Shown here in pieces: positions 1 through 8,436 of a DNA stretch of 64,000 nucleotides. The stretch is from the NCBI RefSeq assembly GCF_016889425.1, contig NZ_CP069513.1, positions 1,612,001-1,676,000 on the forward strand, given 5' to 3'. A program made the translations under genes and the position numbers. The stretch comes from Corynebacterium amycolatum. GTDB taxonomy: Bacteria; Actinomycetota; Actinomycetes; Mycobacteriales; Mycobacteriaceae. Position 1 is the stretch's first letter. Every line of letters starts with the position of its first letter. The notes below the pieces were generated by a model. That model was not told the DNA's origin, did no database searches, and saw only the letters and a program-made list of their open reading frames with translations.

Positions 1-494
1 TGATCAGTGGTTTTATTGGCCTGCTGATGATGTCCGGCGTGGTTCTCTTTGATCTGTCGGCCTGGCTGCTGTTGGTCGCTGCCATTTTCTACGGCGCGGG
101 CTTCGGCATTGTGCAAAATGAGGCTCTGCTGCTGATGTTTGCCCGCCTGCCGCGTGACCGTACTGCTGAGGCCAGTGCCTTCTGGAACATGTCCTTTGAC
201 TCGGGCACAGGTATCGGCTCGTTCGTTCTGGGAGCCGTAGCTGCGGCTGCGCTCCGTCCGTACCCGGCTGTCTTTGCCTTTGCAGCAGCTCTGCTGGCAG
301 TTGGCCTCATTGGTGCGGTGCTCGACCGAATCATCGGAAAGCACCGCGTGGCGGAGTACCAGAACACCCGCGCTACGCTGCGTCGTCTGGGAGATGCCGT
401 GAAGCGTCATACGCCGGAGGCAGCCGTGCGTGTTGCCCGCCCGGCAAAGAACGCAGTGACGCGCTTGACGGTTCGGGACCGCAAGAAGAAGTAA
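1..494 (+). CDS. MFS transporter, C-terminal part (5' end outside window)
   Basis: The frame is open from base 3, so this is the 3' part of a longer gene. The visible stretch of about 163 residues has at least three hydrophobic segments, the loop FARLPRDRTAEASA and the run SFDSGTGIGSFVLG, which look like the last transmembrane helices of a major facilitator superfamily drug-type exporter. It ends in a basic cytoplasmic tail rich in Arg and Lys. An MFS gene just upstream of hisH is also the arrangement I recall in other corynebacteria, where it lies inside the his locus. The substrate cannot be told. A strong stem-loop follows the stop codon. Confidence 0.75.
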   Translation, partial: ISGFIGLLMMSGVVLFDLSAWLLLVAAIFYGAGFGIVQNEALLLMFARLPRDRTAEASAFWNMSFDSGTGIGSFVLGAVAAAALRPYPAVFAFAAALLAVGLIGAVLDRIIGKHRVAEYQNTRATLRRLGDAVKRHTPEAAVRVARPAKNAVTRLTVRDRKKK

Positions 495-520
495 CTACAT
501 AAAAAGAGACGTTAGAAAAA

Positions 521-558
521 GAGTGGCTGCGCTAGTCCTAGCGCAGCCACTCTTTTTT
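521..558. terminator. Bidirectional intrinsic terminator
   Basis: A perfect 14-bp stem (521-534 with 539-552) closes a 4-nt loop and is followed by six T. An A-rich tract precedes it, so it can also stop the leftward ArsC-like gene. Confidence 0.9.
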
Positions 559-601
559 GGTTAATAAATGCAACCCCCGGTGTGTGATCAGCCGTGCCTG
601 T

Positions 602-1225
602 TTACGCGACGGCGACGTCCATCTCGGTGAAGAGAGACCGCAGGCGGGTTTCGATATCGTCGATAAGCGACTGGAGCTCGTCGTCTGCGAGATTGTCCGG
701 ATCCGCGACATCCCATTCCACGTAGCGGTCGCCTGGGACTGCCGGCGTCTCCTCGATGCCCATGAGCACTACGACATCGGCGCGGTGGGAAACACGGGGA
801 GTAATCGTCTTTTGAGTGAGGCGCGAGGTGTCCACCCCGCGATCATGAAGAGCTTCGACGACGCGCGGATTCAGGCCATCCTCTGGAGTCAGGCCGATGG
901 TGCGGATAAAGACTTCGTCACCGGCCAGGTGGTAAGCCAGAGCAGTGGCAATCTGGCTGCGGCCGGAGCCGCGGCTGTCGGCAAAGAGAATTTCCTGGCG
1001 CGGGGCGAAGTCCTTGCATCCGCTCGCGGCCTTGATGCGCTCGGTGGCCTCGCGTTCGGCGAGGACGGGGAGGAAGTTAGTCACCTTCGCAGAGCTGGAC
1101 AGCTCTGCAATGACATCGTCGAGGATGGAATCGATAGTCGCAGCATCGCAGGCTGCATCGTAGAGCCGGTGAAGGTCCTCGCGGACAATGGCAAATGATT
1201 TACTAAGAACGGATGCGGTAGTCAT
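602..1225 (-). CDS. ArsC-like (low-Mr phosphatase fold) protein without catalytic Cys
   Basis: The 207-residue protein has an N-terminal helical domain of about 80 residues, as in actinobacterial three-helix-bundle/arsenate reductase proteins, then a low-molecular-weight phosphotyrosine phosphatase or ArsC domain. The P-loop should read C-x5-R-S. Here the segment is ILFADSRGSGRSQIA, which keeps Gly-Arg-Ser but has Asp where the nucleophilic Cys belongs. No Cys occurs elsewhere in the loop. Arsenate-mycothiol transferase or phosphatase activity is therefore unlikely, and the fold may bind an anion or act as a regulator. The gene sits between the MFS gene and hisH and is divergent from hisH. 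Family assignment is good; function unknown. Confidence 0.75.
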   Translation of the reverse strand: MTTASVLSKSFAIVREDLHRLYDAACDAATIDSILDDVIAELSSSAKVTNFLPVLAEREATERIKAASGCKDFAPRQEILFADSRGSGRSQIATALAYHLAGDEVFIRTIGLTPEDGLNPRVVEALHDRGVDTSRLTQKTITPRVSHRADVVVLMGIEETPAVPGDRYVEWDVADPDNLADDELQSLIDDIETRLRSLFTEMDVAVA

Positions 1226-1285
1226 AGCGTCTGAGTCTCTCTGTGAAAAATAATCAGGAGTATTAGGGATAAATCAATAACTTAG

Positions 1286-1300
1286 TTAACCTGTTGTTAA
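1286..1300. promoter_or_regulatory. Palindrome between the divergent arsC-like and hisH genes
   Basis: TTAAC-N5-GTTAA is a perfect inverted repeat in the AT-rich gap between the two divergent genes. It could be an operator, but no matching regulator can be named. Confidence 0.35.
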
Positions 1301-1399
1301 TCTTGAGTTTACCAAAGTATTCGGTGGGCGTATACCAGCGCTTTTGCCTGTCCAGGCAGTTTTCTTGGGGTAAATGGGAAACATCGATTCCCAGCGCCT

Positions 1400-1405
1400 T
1401 AAAAT
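1400..1405 (+). promoter_or_regulatory. -10 element of hisH
   Basis: TAAAAT ends 8 nt before ATG 1414. No Shine-Dalgarno site lies between, which suggests transcription starts at or next to the start codon. Confidence 0.6.
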
Positions 1406-1413
1406 GTCCAACT

Positions 1414-2112
1414 ATGGAACAAGTCTCACCTTCGACGAAGACCCCAACTGTTGCCATCCTTGATTACGGCTCCGGTAATTTGCGTTCAGCTGAGCGCGCT
1501 GTGGCCACCACGGGTGCCGAGGTTATTGTGACCGCCGATCCGAAGACCGTGATGGAGGCCGATGGTCTCCTCGTTCCCGGCGTCGGTGCCTATGCCGCAT
1601 GCATGGAGGGTTTGCATCGAGTGCAAGGGCCGCGCCTGATTGGCTCTCGACTCGCAGGTGGTCGGCCGGTGATGGGAATCTGCGTTGGTATGCAGGTGCT
1701 CTTTGACCGCGGCGTCGAGTACGCCGACGGCATCCATGCAGCGGAGACCGACGCATCCGCAGCTGTCACCGGCACCCCGGGTTGTGGTGAATGGCCCGGT
1801 ACTGTCGAGCGCCTCGAGGCGTCGATTCTGCCGCACATGGGCTGGAACACGGTTGAGGTGCCGGAAGGCTCAAAGATGTTTAAGGGGCTGGAAGATCAGC
1901 GTTTTTACTTCGTCCACTCCTACGGTGTGCGCACGTGGGACCTTGATACGGATTCTCGCATCGCTCCGCCGCTGGTGACGTGGTCTGCCCACGAATCCGA
2001 TCGGTTTATCGCAGCCGTAGAAAACGGTCCGCTGTGGGCTACACAGTTCCACCCTGAGAAGTCTGGCGAAGCAGGGTTGAAGCTGCTGCAGAATTGGGTG
2101 GACACGCTGTAG
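1414..2112 (+). CDS. hisH: Imidazole glycerol phosphate synthase, glutaminase subunit
   Basis: HisH hydrolyses glutamine and passes ammonia to HisF for the fifth step of histidine synthesis. The class I amidotransferase triad is visible: Cys90 in [11 protein letters not shown], and His213 and Glu215 in [11 protein letters not shown]. The N-terminal [14 protein letters not shown] and PGVGAY motifs are typical. ATG 1414 gives 232 residues. An upstream in-frame extension to 1294 adds 40 atypical residues and lacks support, while a -10 hexamer sits 8 nt before 1414. The gene starts the run hisH-priA-impA-hisF-hisI. Confidence 0.95.
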   Translation: MEQVSPSTKTPTVAILDYGSGNLRSAERAVATTGAEVIVTADPKTVMEADGLLVPGVGAYAACMEGLHRVQGPRLIGSRLAGGRPVMGICVGMQVLFDRGVEYADGIHAAETDASAAVTGTPGCGEWPGTVERLEASILPHMGWNTVEVPEGSKMFKGLEDQRFYFVHSYGVRTWDLDTDSRIAPPLVTWSAHESDRFIAAVENGPLWATQFHPEKSGEAGLKLLQNWVDTL

Positions 2113-2260
2113 TTGCCCAATCGGTAGTATCTTCCCTAACCGCACTACCTGGCAGGTGACGGAATTTCGCCACTTAGACCACCTATACTGAGATAACTAG
2201 CAACAAGCGTCGTGGCGACTATGGCCACAACGCCCAAAAGTCGAAGAGAGTAGAGCCCCC

Positions 2261-2995
2261 ATGAGTTTGACCCTGCTGCCCGCTGTAGACGTAGCCGATG
2301 GCCAGGCTGTGCGCCTTGTTCAGGGTGCTGCTGGAACCGAGACTTCCTACGGTGCACCGCTGGAAGCTGCCATGAATTGGCAGAACGCAGGCGCTGAGTG
2401 GATCCACTTGGTCGACCTCGACGCCGCGTTCGGTCGCGGTTCGAACTACGACCTGCTTGCCGACGTTGTGGGCAAGCTCGACGTGAAGGTGGAGCTCTCC
2501 GGCGGTATCCGTGACAACGCTTCGCTCGAAGCTGCGCTGGCAACTGGCTGCGCCCGCGTCAATATTGGCACCGCCGCACTGGAGAACCCGGAGTGGTGCC
2601 GCGAGGTTATCGCCAACTACGGCGACCGTGTGGCCATTGGTCTGGACGTCCTCAACGAAGAGGGTCAGTGGCGCCTGCGCGGCCGCGGCTGGGTCTCCGA
2701 CGGTGGTGACCTCTGGGAGGTGCTGGAGCGCCTGGATGCTCAGGGTGCATCCCGTTTCGTGGTGACTGACGTCTCCAAGGACGGCACCCTGCAGGGGCCG
2801 AATGTGGAACTGCTGCGCGAGGTCGCTGCTGCTACCGATGCTCCAATCGTCGCTTCCGGCGGTGTCAGCAGCCTGGACGACATTGCAGCTATTGCCACGC
2901 TGGTCGATGAGGGTGTTGACTCCGCAATTGTGGGTAAGGCGCTCTACGCAGGGCGTTTCACTCTGGAAGAGGCCCTGGCAGTAGCTCGCGGCTAA
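2261..2995 (+). CDS. priA: HisA/PriA: ProFAR isomerase, probably also PRA isomerase
   Basis: A (beta/alpha)8-barrel of 244 residues, closely similar throughout to M. tuberculosis PriA as I recall it. The catalytic pair is Asp10 and Asp174 (TDVSKDGT), with Arg18 for phosphate or substrate binding. Arg142 and Trp144 in RLRGRGW match PriA Arg143 and Trp145, which let that enzyme accept the tryptophan-pathway substrate as well. No trpF gene or TrpC-TrpF fusion is present in the trp cluster downstream, which fits a dual role. This is inference from residues and gene content. SD-like AGAGAG precedes ATG 2261, and a TATACT hexamer at 2184-2189 may give an internal promoter in the 148-nt gap after hisH. 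Confidence 0.93.
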   Translation: MSLTLLPAVDVADGQAVRLVQGAAGTETSYGAPLEAAMNWQNAGAEWIHLVDLDAAFGRGSNYDLLADVVGKLDVKVELSGGIRDNASLEAALATGCARVNIGTAALENPEWCREVIANYGDRVAIGLDVLNEEGQWRLRGRGWVSDGGDLWEVLERLDAQGASRFVVTDVSKDGTLQGPNVELLREVAAATDAPIVASGGVSSLDDIAAIATLVDEGVDSAIVGKALYAGRFTLEEALAVARG

Positions 2996-3097
2996 AGAGA
3001 ACACTTTCGTGGCCGGGCCGGGGAGACGTCGTCAAGCGAAAGCGTTAACGAGCAAACGGCACCCCGGCTGAGACGGCGGATGAAGGACTTAGAAAGT

Positions 3098-3910
3098 ATG
3101 GATGCCCTGGAACCGCGGGCGATGCTCGCTATTGCTGAAGCGGCGCTCGATGAGGTTGAAGGCCTGTTCACGCAGCAGGTGGGCGCGGACCCGGTTGTCA
3201 TGAAGCCGCGCGGGGATTTCGCGACGGAGACCGACCTGGAAATTGAGCGTCGTCTGCGCCAGCTCCTCACGCAGTATTCTGGCCTGCCCGTCTACGGCGA
3301 GGAATTCGGTGGCAAAGTCCCCGAGGAACATACCGCCTGGGTCATCGATCCGATTGACGGCACCACGAACTATTCCAACGGCTTTCCGCTGTGTGCCATG
3401 CTGCTCACACTCATGCATGAGGGGGAGCCGGTGGTCGGCATTACCTCCATGCCTCTGCTGCGCCGTCGTATCACCTCAGCTAAAGGTAGCGGCACATTTG
3501 TCAACGGCCGTCGCGTCAACATCGATGCCGAGGCCGGTCGCCCGGTTTCGATTGCCTTCGGCTCCGTCATTGCGAGTACCGACGGCACACTCCCACGTAA
3601 GTGGCGCCAACTGTTGCTGTCAAAGGTGGGCGAGCGCTATCCGACGATCCGAATTACTGGCTCTGTCGGAGTGGACTTGGGCTCCACCGCGATGGGGGCA
3701 TTCGGCGGCACGGTGACTTTCTCACCGCATGTATGGGATAACGCAGCCGGCGTACTGCAGATTTCCGAAGCTGGTGGCGTGGTCACAGACTTGGCAGGCA
3801 ATCCCTGGCGGCATGATTCCGTAGGCGTGCTAGCGGGAACTCGAGATGTCCATGCCACGCTGCGGTCGATTATTGACCAACTGGGTCGTCCGGAGACTTT
3901 CCGGAGCTAA
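3098..3910 (+). CDS. impA: Inositol monophosphatase family protein (ImpA)
   Basis: A Mg/Li-type phosphatase of the IMPase superfamily, 270 residues. From this start the metal-binding motifs are GEEFGG (Glu68, Glu69), DPIDGTTNY (Asp84, Asp87) and WDNAAG (Asp214). Members in this locus are thought to dephosphorylate inositol-1-phosphate for mycothiol and phosphatidylinositol synthesis. A histidinol-phosphatase role is a possible alternative because of its place between priA and hisF. ATG 3098 is preferred to ATG 3080 because AAGGA lies about 10 nt upstream and homologues begin here. Confidence 0.88.
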   Translation: MDALEPRAMLAIAEAALDEVEGLFTQQVGADPVVMKPRGDFATETDLEIERRLRQLLTQYSGLPVYGEEFGGKVPEEHTAWVIDPIDGTTNYSNGFPLCAMLLTLMHEGEPVVGITSMPLLRRRITSAKGSGTFVNGRRVNIDAEAGRPVSIAFGSVIASTDGTLPRKWRQLLLSKVGERYPTIRITGSVGVDLGSTAMGAFGGTVTFSPHVWDNAAGVLQISEAGGVVTDLAGNPWRHDSVGVLAGTRDVHATLRSIIDQLGRPETFRS

Positions 3911-3993
3911 AACTTGGGCGACGCCCCGAGCTGGGTGGTTGCGCAAACCGTCGAGCCACAACTTTGAGCTAACACGAGGAGAACTTAAAAACT

Positions 3994-4770
3994 ATGTCTC
4001 TGGCAGTACGCGTGATTCCTTGCCTGGATGTCAACAATGGGCGGGTCGTCAAGGGGGTTAACTTTGAGAATCTCCGCGATGCCGGCGATCCGGTCGAGCT
4101 GGCCCGCCGCTATGGCGAGGAGGGCGCTGATGAGTTGACATTCCTGGACGTCACGGCTTCCAAGGATGGCCGTGGCACCATGCTCGACGTGGTGCGCCGC
4201 ACCGCGAGTGAGGTCTTCATTCCGCTGACGGTCGGCGGCGGCGTGCGCAGCGTCGAGGATGTCGATCAGCTGCTTCGCGCCGGAGCCGACAAAGTCAGTG
4301 TCAACACCGCTGCGATTGCACGTCCGGAACTGCTCAGCGAGCTGTCGCGTCGTTTCGGCGCACAGTGCGTCGTCCTGTCGGTGGATGCCCGCCGTGTTCC
4401 CGAGGGAGGCACGCCTCAACCGTCGGGCTTCGAGGTCACTACGCATGGTGGTTCACGCTCGGCCGGGATCGACGCCGTCGAGTGGGCGCGCCGCGGCGAG
4501 GAGCTTGGCGTCGGCGAGATTTTGCTGAACTCCATGGATGGCGACGGCACCAAGGATGGTTTCGACCTGGAGTTGCTGGAGAAGGTCCGCGCTGCCGTCG
4601 ACGTTCCGGTGATTGCCTCTGGTGGTGCGGGTAAGGCGGAGCATTTCCCGCCAGCCGTGCGCGCCGGTGCCAACGCGGTTTTGGCTGCTTCCATTTTCCA
4701 CTTCGGCGAGGTTAGCATTGTTGAGGTCAAGGAAGAGATGGCCCGTGAAGGAATCGAGGTACGTCAGTGA
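3994..4770 (+). CDS. hisF: Imidazole glycerol phosphate synthase, cyclase subunit
   Basis: A barrel enzyme of 258 residues that uses ammonia from HisH to turn PRFAR into IGP and AICAR. The catalytic aspartates are Asp12 ([13 protein letters not shown]) and Asp131 (LSVDARR), equivalent to Asp11 and Asp130 of the family. The glycine-rich phosphate sites TVGGGVRS and ASGGAGK are present. An AGGAG site lies about 15 nt before ATG 3994. The stop codon overlaps the start of hisI by 4 nt, so the two are translationally coupled. Confidence 0.96.
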   Translation: MSLAVRVIPCLDVNNGRVVKGVNFENLRDAGDPVELARRYGEEGADELTFLDVTASKDGRGTMLDVVRRTASEVFIPLTVGGGVRSVEDVDQLLRAGADKVSVNTAAIARPELLSELSRRFGAQCVVLSVDARRVPEGGTPQPSGFEVTTHGGSRSAGIDAVEWARRGEELGVGEILLNSMDGDGTKDGFDLELLEKVRAAVDVPVIASGGAGKAEHFPPAVRAGANAVLAASIFHFGEVSIVEVKEEMAREGIEVRQ

Positions 4771-5165
4771 CGGACCTAGCCCCAGGAGCTGCAGCTCACG
4801 GTGCAGGAGATGATCCGCGGGAGTACACGCTCCCAGCAGATATCGCGAACATCGCCAAGTTCAATGCTGACGGCTTGATTCCCGCTATTGTGCAGGAAGA
4901 GTCTACAGGCCGTGTACTCATGATGGCGTGGATGGATTCCCACGCCCTGGCGTACACCATCGCCACCAAGCGCGGCACCTACTGGTCGCGTTCGCGGTCG
5001 GAGTACTGGATCAAGGGACTGACTAGCGGCCACTTCCAGACGGTGACATCGCTGGCGTTGGACTGTGATGGCGATACCGTGCTGATGCAGGTAGTGCAGG
5101 ACGGCGCCGCATGTCACACTGGCTCGCACAGCTGCTTTGACGTGCATCCCGTGTTCGAGGACTAG
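4767..5165 (+). CDS. hisI: Phosphoribosyl-AMP cyclohydrolase
   Basis: HisI opens the adenine ring of PR-AMP. In 132 residues it shows the zinc and magnesium ligands Cys100-Asp101-x-Asp103 (LDCDGDT) and Cys116/Cys123 ([12 protein letters not shown]). It has only the cyclohydrolase domain. The pyrophosphohydrolase HisE is not fused and must lie elsewhere. The start is GTG 4767 within the GTGA overlap with the hisF stop codon. The N-terminal 20 residues are a short extension before the conserved core. Confidence 0.95.
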   Translation: MTDLAPGAAAHGAGDDPREYTLPADIANIAKFNADGLIPAIVQEESTGRVLMMAWMDSHALAYTIATKRGTYWSRSRSEYWIKGLTSGHFQTVTSLALDCDGDTVLMQVVQDGAACHTGSHSCFDVHPVFED

Positions 5166-5213
5166 GCGGTCAACCTTGGCTGCCGAGGTGGGGTTTCGTC
5201 GTCAAGCGCGCCC

Positions 5214-5235
5214 AACTCCGGTGAAGTCCGGGGTT
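5214..5235 (+). terminator. Weak hairpin between hisI and trpE
   Basis: AACTCCGG pairs with CCGGGGTT (one G-T pair) around a 6-nt loop. No T-run follows, so it is at best a weak or factor-assisted terminator separating his from trp. Confidence 0.3.
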
Positions 5236-5262
5236 AAGTGATGTGCAATCCGGGGTGCGTGG

Positions 5263-5268
5263 CACAAT
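5263..5268 (+). promoter_or_regulatory. -10 element of trpE
   Basis: CACAAT ends 7 nt before ATG 5276. The same CACAATAG string lies at the same distance from trpB. Confidence 0.5.
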
Positions 5269-5275
5269 AGCGGCT

Positions 5276-6820
5276 ATGACTCGTATCACCATGACCACGC
5301 GTGAGCGTTTCCGCGAACTGGCTGCACATCATCGGGTCGTACCCGTGGTTCGCAAGGTTTTGGCGGACGGCGAAACGGCGCTGTCGGCCTACCGCAAGCT
5401 CGCAGCCGATCGTCCCGGCACCTTCTTGCTGGAGTCCTCCGATGTGGGGCAGTCGTGGTCGCGCTGGTCGTTTATCGGTTGCGGCAGTCGCGCCGCGCTG
5501 ACGGTGGATGATGCGGGGGAGGCAACTTGGATTGGCAACGCGCCGTCGGGCGCGCCAGAGGGCGGAAATCCGCTGGATGCGCTGCGTCGCACGCTGGAGC
5601 TGCTGCACACGGAACTCCCGCTTGCCGACGATGCTTCGGTACCCAAGCTCACCTCTGGTCTCGTCGGCTACTTCGGGCATGACATTGTCCGCTACATTGA
5701 GCCGCAGCTGCCGGATACCACTGACAATGATTTGCAGATTCCGGAGCTCATGCAGCTGCTGGTGGAAGATTTGGCTGCTTTTGACCACCACGAGGGTGTG
5801 CTGTGGCTGATTTCCAATGCCGTCAACTGGGACGGCTCGGATGAGCGGATTGATCAGGCGTATGACACCGCCTGTGATCGTGTCAATGCGATGGTGGAGC
5901 GGCTTTCGGAGCCCTCTGATCTGCGTCCGGCGGAAGTTAGCTTCCCAGAGCCGGTGATTCGTCGCCAGCGCGCCGCCGAGGACCACATGGATCGTATTGA
6001 GCGTTGCAAGGACCACATCCGCGCCGGTGATGCGTTCCAGATTGTGCTCTCGCAGCGGTTCGAGATGGACACGCAGGCCTCCGCCTTTGATATCTACCGC
6101 ATCCTGCGGGTTTCCAATCCGTCGCCCTACATGTTCCTGGTCAACGTTCCAACCAAGGACTTCTCCGGTACTGCTTTCCAAATTGTCGGTTCCTCCCCAG
6201 AGTCGCTCGTGGCAGTCCAGGGCAGTGAGGTCATCACCAACCCCATCGCGGGCACGCGTCCGCGTGGTGCTACGGTGGAGCAGGACAATGCGCTGGAAGC
6301 TGATTTGCTGGCAGACGAGAAAGAAAATAGTGAGCATTTGATGCTCGTCGACCTTGGCCGCAATGACCTCGGACGTGTCTGCCGCCCGGGCAGTGTTGTT
6401 GTGCACGACTTCCGTCATATTGAGCGCTACAGTCACGTTATGCATCTGGTCTCTACGGTCACCGGCGAGCTTTCCAGCGACGCCACGGCTGTCGACGCAT
6501 TCGCGGCCACTTTCCCAGCGGGAACGCTCTCAGGTGCGCCGAAGCCTTCCGCGCTGAGCATTATCGACAAGTTCGAGGACACGCGCCGGGGTGTTTACGG
6601 CGGCACCGTTGGATACTTTGACTTCCGGGGAAATACCGATCAGGCAATTGCCATCCGCACAGGCGTGAAGAAGGGCGATACCGTCTACGTCCAGGCCGGT
6701 GGCGGAATTGTCAGTGATTCTGACCCGGTGGCAGAGGATGAAGAGACCCGCAACAAGGCCGCGGCTGTGCTGCGAGCTGTCGCGGCAGCTGAGACACTAG
6801 TCCCAGCGGAAAGGAGCTAG
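5276..6820 (+). CDS. trpE: Anthranilate synthase component I
   Basis: A 514-residue chorismate-binding enzyme that makes anthranilate with the amidotransferase TrpG, which is not in this window. The tryptophan feedback site LLESS is at residues 51-55. Catalytic-core motifs are PIAGTRPRG (from residue 323), GTLSGAPK (416-423) and the C-terminal GNTDQAIAIRT. ATG 5276 is chosen over 5243 because the preferred start follows a -10 hexamer by 7 nt and the extra 11 residues are atypical. No leader peptide with tandem Trp codons can fit upstream, so classical attenuation looks unlikely here. Confidence 0.95.
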   Translation: MTRITMTTRERFRELAAHHRVVPVVRKVLADGETALSAYRKLAADRPGTFLLESSDVGQSWSRWSFIGCGSRAALTVDDAGEATWIGNAPSGAPEGGNPLDALRRTLELLHTELPLADDASVPKLTSGLVGYFGHDIVRYIEPQLPDTTDNDLQIPELMQLLVEDLAAFDHHEGVLWLISNAVNWDGSDERIDQAYDTACDRVNAMVERLSEPSDLRPAEVSFPEPVIRRQRAAEDHMDRIERCKDHIRAGDAFQIVLSQRFEMDTQASAFDIYRILRVSNPSPYMFLVNVPTKDFSGTAFQIVGSSPESLVAVQGSEVITNPIAGTRPRGATVEQDNALEADLLADEKENSEHLMLVDLGRNDLGRVCRPGSVVVHDFRHIERYSHVMHLVSTVTGELSSDATAVDAFAATFPAGTLSGAPKPSALSIIDKFEDTRRGVYGGTVGYFDFRGNTDQAIAIRTGVKKGDTVYVQAGGGIVSDSDPVAEDEETRNKAAAVLRAVAAAETLVPAERS

Positions 6821-6827
6821 GTTTTCG

Positions 6828-7478
6828 ATGAAGTCGACAACGATGCTCTCCGGTGGCCTCATTGGTGTGGCCGCGGCGGGAATGTGGTTGTGCAGCCGAA
6901 GTGCGTGGCTGACAGTCGATACTGTCGACGACAAGTCCGGTCCTGCGACCACAGATTTGGTGGGCGCAGTATGGGCTCCGGAGTTGACCTCGATTGCGCT
7001 GGCAATGGTGGCCGCGCTTTTTGCCACCACCATTTTGGGCGCACTCGGCCGCCGTATTGTCGGTGGGCTTGCGGCGCTGCTCGCAATTGCGGCGTCGTGG
7101 ACCCCGATGACTTTGCTTGCCAGCGGAGAAGACGGTGTGGACTCCCAGCGGGCACTGGATTTGTTGACATCGGGAAGCGCCTCACAGCGCGCCAGTGATG
7201 CGGTGACTGTGGCAGACTGGGCGCAGGTCGATAACATTCAGGTACACGCGATGGGGCCAGCTCTGGCCTTGCTGTGCTGCGCACTGGCGCTGGTAGGGGC
7301 GGTATTGCTGGTACGTCGACCGGGTGCTGTGAAGAAACAGAAGTCCAGCGCGTATGAGACCCCGGAGGTACGCCGTCAGCGTATCGCCGAGGATCTGGAG
7401 GAAGACCCGCAGTCGGGTCGAGTTCTGTGGGATGCTTTGGATGCCGGTGTAGATCCTACGGATCTGGATAAGGAGTAA
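6828..7478 (+). CDS. Trp biosynthesis-associated membrane protein (TIGR02234 type)
   Basis: The 216-residue protein has an N-terminal hydrophobic helix (residues 5-20), two central helices (about 45-85) and one near 145-165, followed by a charged C-terminal tail. It lies between trpE and trpC, 7 nt after one and 4 nt before the other. This matches the membrane protein always found in the actinobacterial trp cluster (as with Rv1610). Its role is not known; the fixed position suggests a link with the pathway or with Lgt downstream. AAGGAG lies about 11 nt before ATG 6828. Confidence 0.85.
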   Translation: MKSTTMLSGGLIGVAAAGMWLCSRSAWLTVDTVDDKSGPATTDLVGAVWAPELTSIALAMVAALFATTILGALGRRIVGGLAALLAIAASWTPMTLLASGEDGVDSQRALDLLTSGSASQRASDAVTVADWAQVDNIQVHAMGPALALLCCALALVGAVLLVRRPGAVKKQKSSAYETPEVRRQRIAEDLEEDPQSGRVLWDALDAGVDPTDLDKE

Positions 7479-7482
7479 GGCC

Positions 7483-8289
7483 GTGGCTAACGTTCTGGAC
7501 AAGATTATTGAGGGCGTGCGGGAAGATCTCGCTGCTCGGGAAGCCAAGATTTCCTACCGTGAAATCAAGGAGCTCTCGCTGAAGGCACCGTCGCCGATTG
7601 ATACCGTGACGGCACTGGCAAAGCCTGGGGTGCAGGTGATTGCAGAGGTCAAGCGTGCCTCTCCGTCAAAAGGAGAGCTGGCTGACATCCCCTCGCCGGA
7701 AGTTTTGGCGGCAGAGTACGAGCAGGGTGGCGCGGCTGTCATTTCCTGTCTGACTGAGGAGCGCCGCTTCCGCGGTTCGCTCGCTGACCTCGATGCCGTG
7801 CGCCGCGCGGTGAACATTCCGGTGCTCCGCAAGGACTTCATCGTCACTCCGTACCAGGTCCATGAGGCTCGCGCGCATGGTGCCGATTTGGTGCTGTTGA
7901 TGTGCTCCGCTTTGGATCAGCCGACACTGGAGTCGCTGCTGGATCGCACCGAGTCGCTCGGTATGAACGCTCTAGTTGAGGCGCACACCGCTGAAGAGGT
8001 TGAGCGCGCCGAGGCTGCTGGTGCCAAGATCCTCGGCATCAACGCCCGCAATCTGAAGACTCTCGACGTGGACCTCTCCGTGTACGAACGCCTTGCACCG
8101 ATGCTGCCGGATCATGTTGTGAAGGTGGCAGAGTCCGGTGTCAAGGGGCCGGAGGAACTGCGCTACTACGCCTCCCACGGCGCCGACGCGGTGCTGGTGG
8201 GAGAGGGGCTGGTCACCGCGGGCAAGCCGGGTGAGGCTTGCCGACGTCTCGTTGCCGCCGGTGTTCACCCGACACTCCGCAGCGAGTAG
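7483..8289 (+). CDS. trpC: Indole-3-glycerol phosphate synthase
   Basis: A monofunctional TrpC of 268 residues. It shows the active-site motifs [13 protein letters not shown] (residues 52-64), LRKDFI and the phosphate-binding segment ESGV. Length and sequence end with the TrpC domain, and no TrpF domain follows, unlike the fused TrpCF of C. glutamicum. The start is GTG 7483 with AAGGAG about 6 nt upstream, inside the end of the membrane protein gene. Confidence 0.95.
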   Translation: MANVLDKIIEGVREDLAAREAKISYREIKELSLKAPSPIDTVTALAKPGVQVIAEVKRASPSKGELADIPSPEVLAAEYEQGGAAVISCLTEERRFRGSLADLDAVRRAVNIPVLRKDFIVTPYQVHEARAHGADLVLLMCSALDQPTLESLLDRTESLGMNALVEAHTAEEVERAEAAGAKILGINARNLKTLDVDLSVYERLAPMLPDHVVKVAESGVKGPEELRYYASHGADAVLVGEGLVTAGKPGEACRRLVAAGVHPTLRSE

Positions 8290-8422
8290 CGATAGTCCGC
8301 GGTTGCGATAATCAGCTGCATCGCACCGCGAATTCCGCCTCATTTGGTTGCGTGTCACACCTGTTGTGCTGGCGCACCACAGTTTCTTAGGCCTTATCTC
8401 CCCGCAACGGGTGGGGATAGTC

Positions 8423-8428
8423 CACAAT
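8423..8428 (+). promoter_or_regulatory. -10 element of trpB
   Basis: CACAAT ends 8 nt before GTG 8437, inside the 147-nt gap after trpC. It suggests that trpB-trpA-lgt have their own leaderless transcript. Confidence 0.5.
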
Positions 8429-8436
8429 AGATAACT

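Noticed and set aside
5166..5275. Trp attenuator or leader peptide upstream of trpE
   Set aside because: No short frame with adjacent Trp codons and no pair of competing hairpins; the promoter sits next to the start codon.
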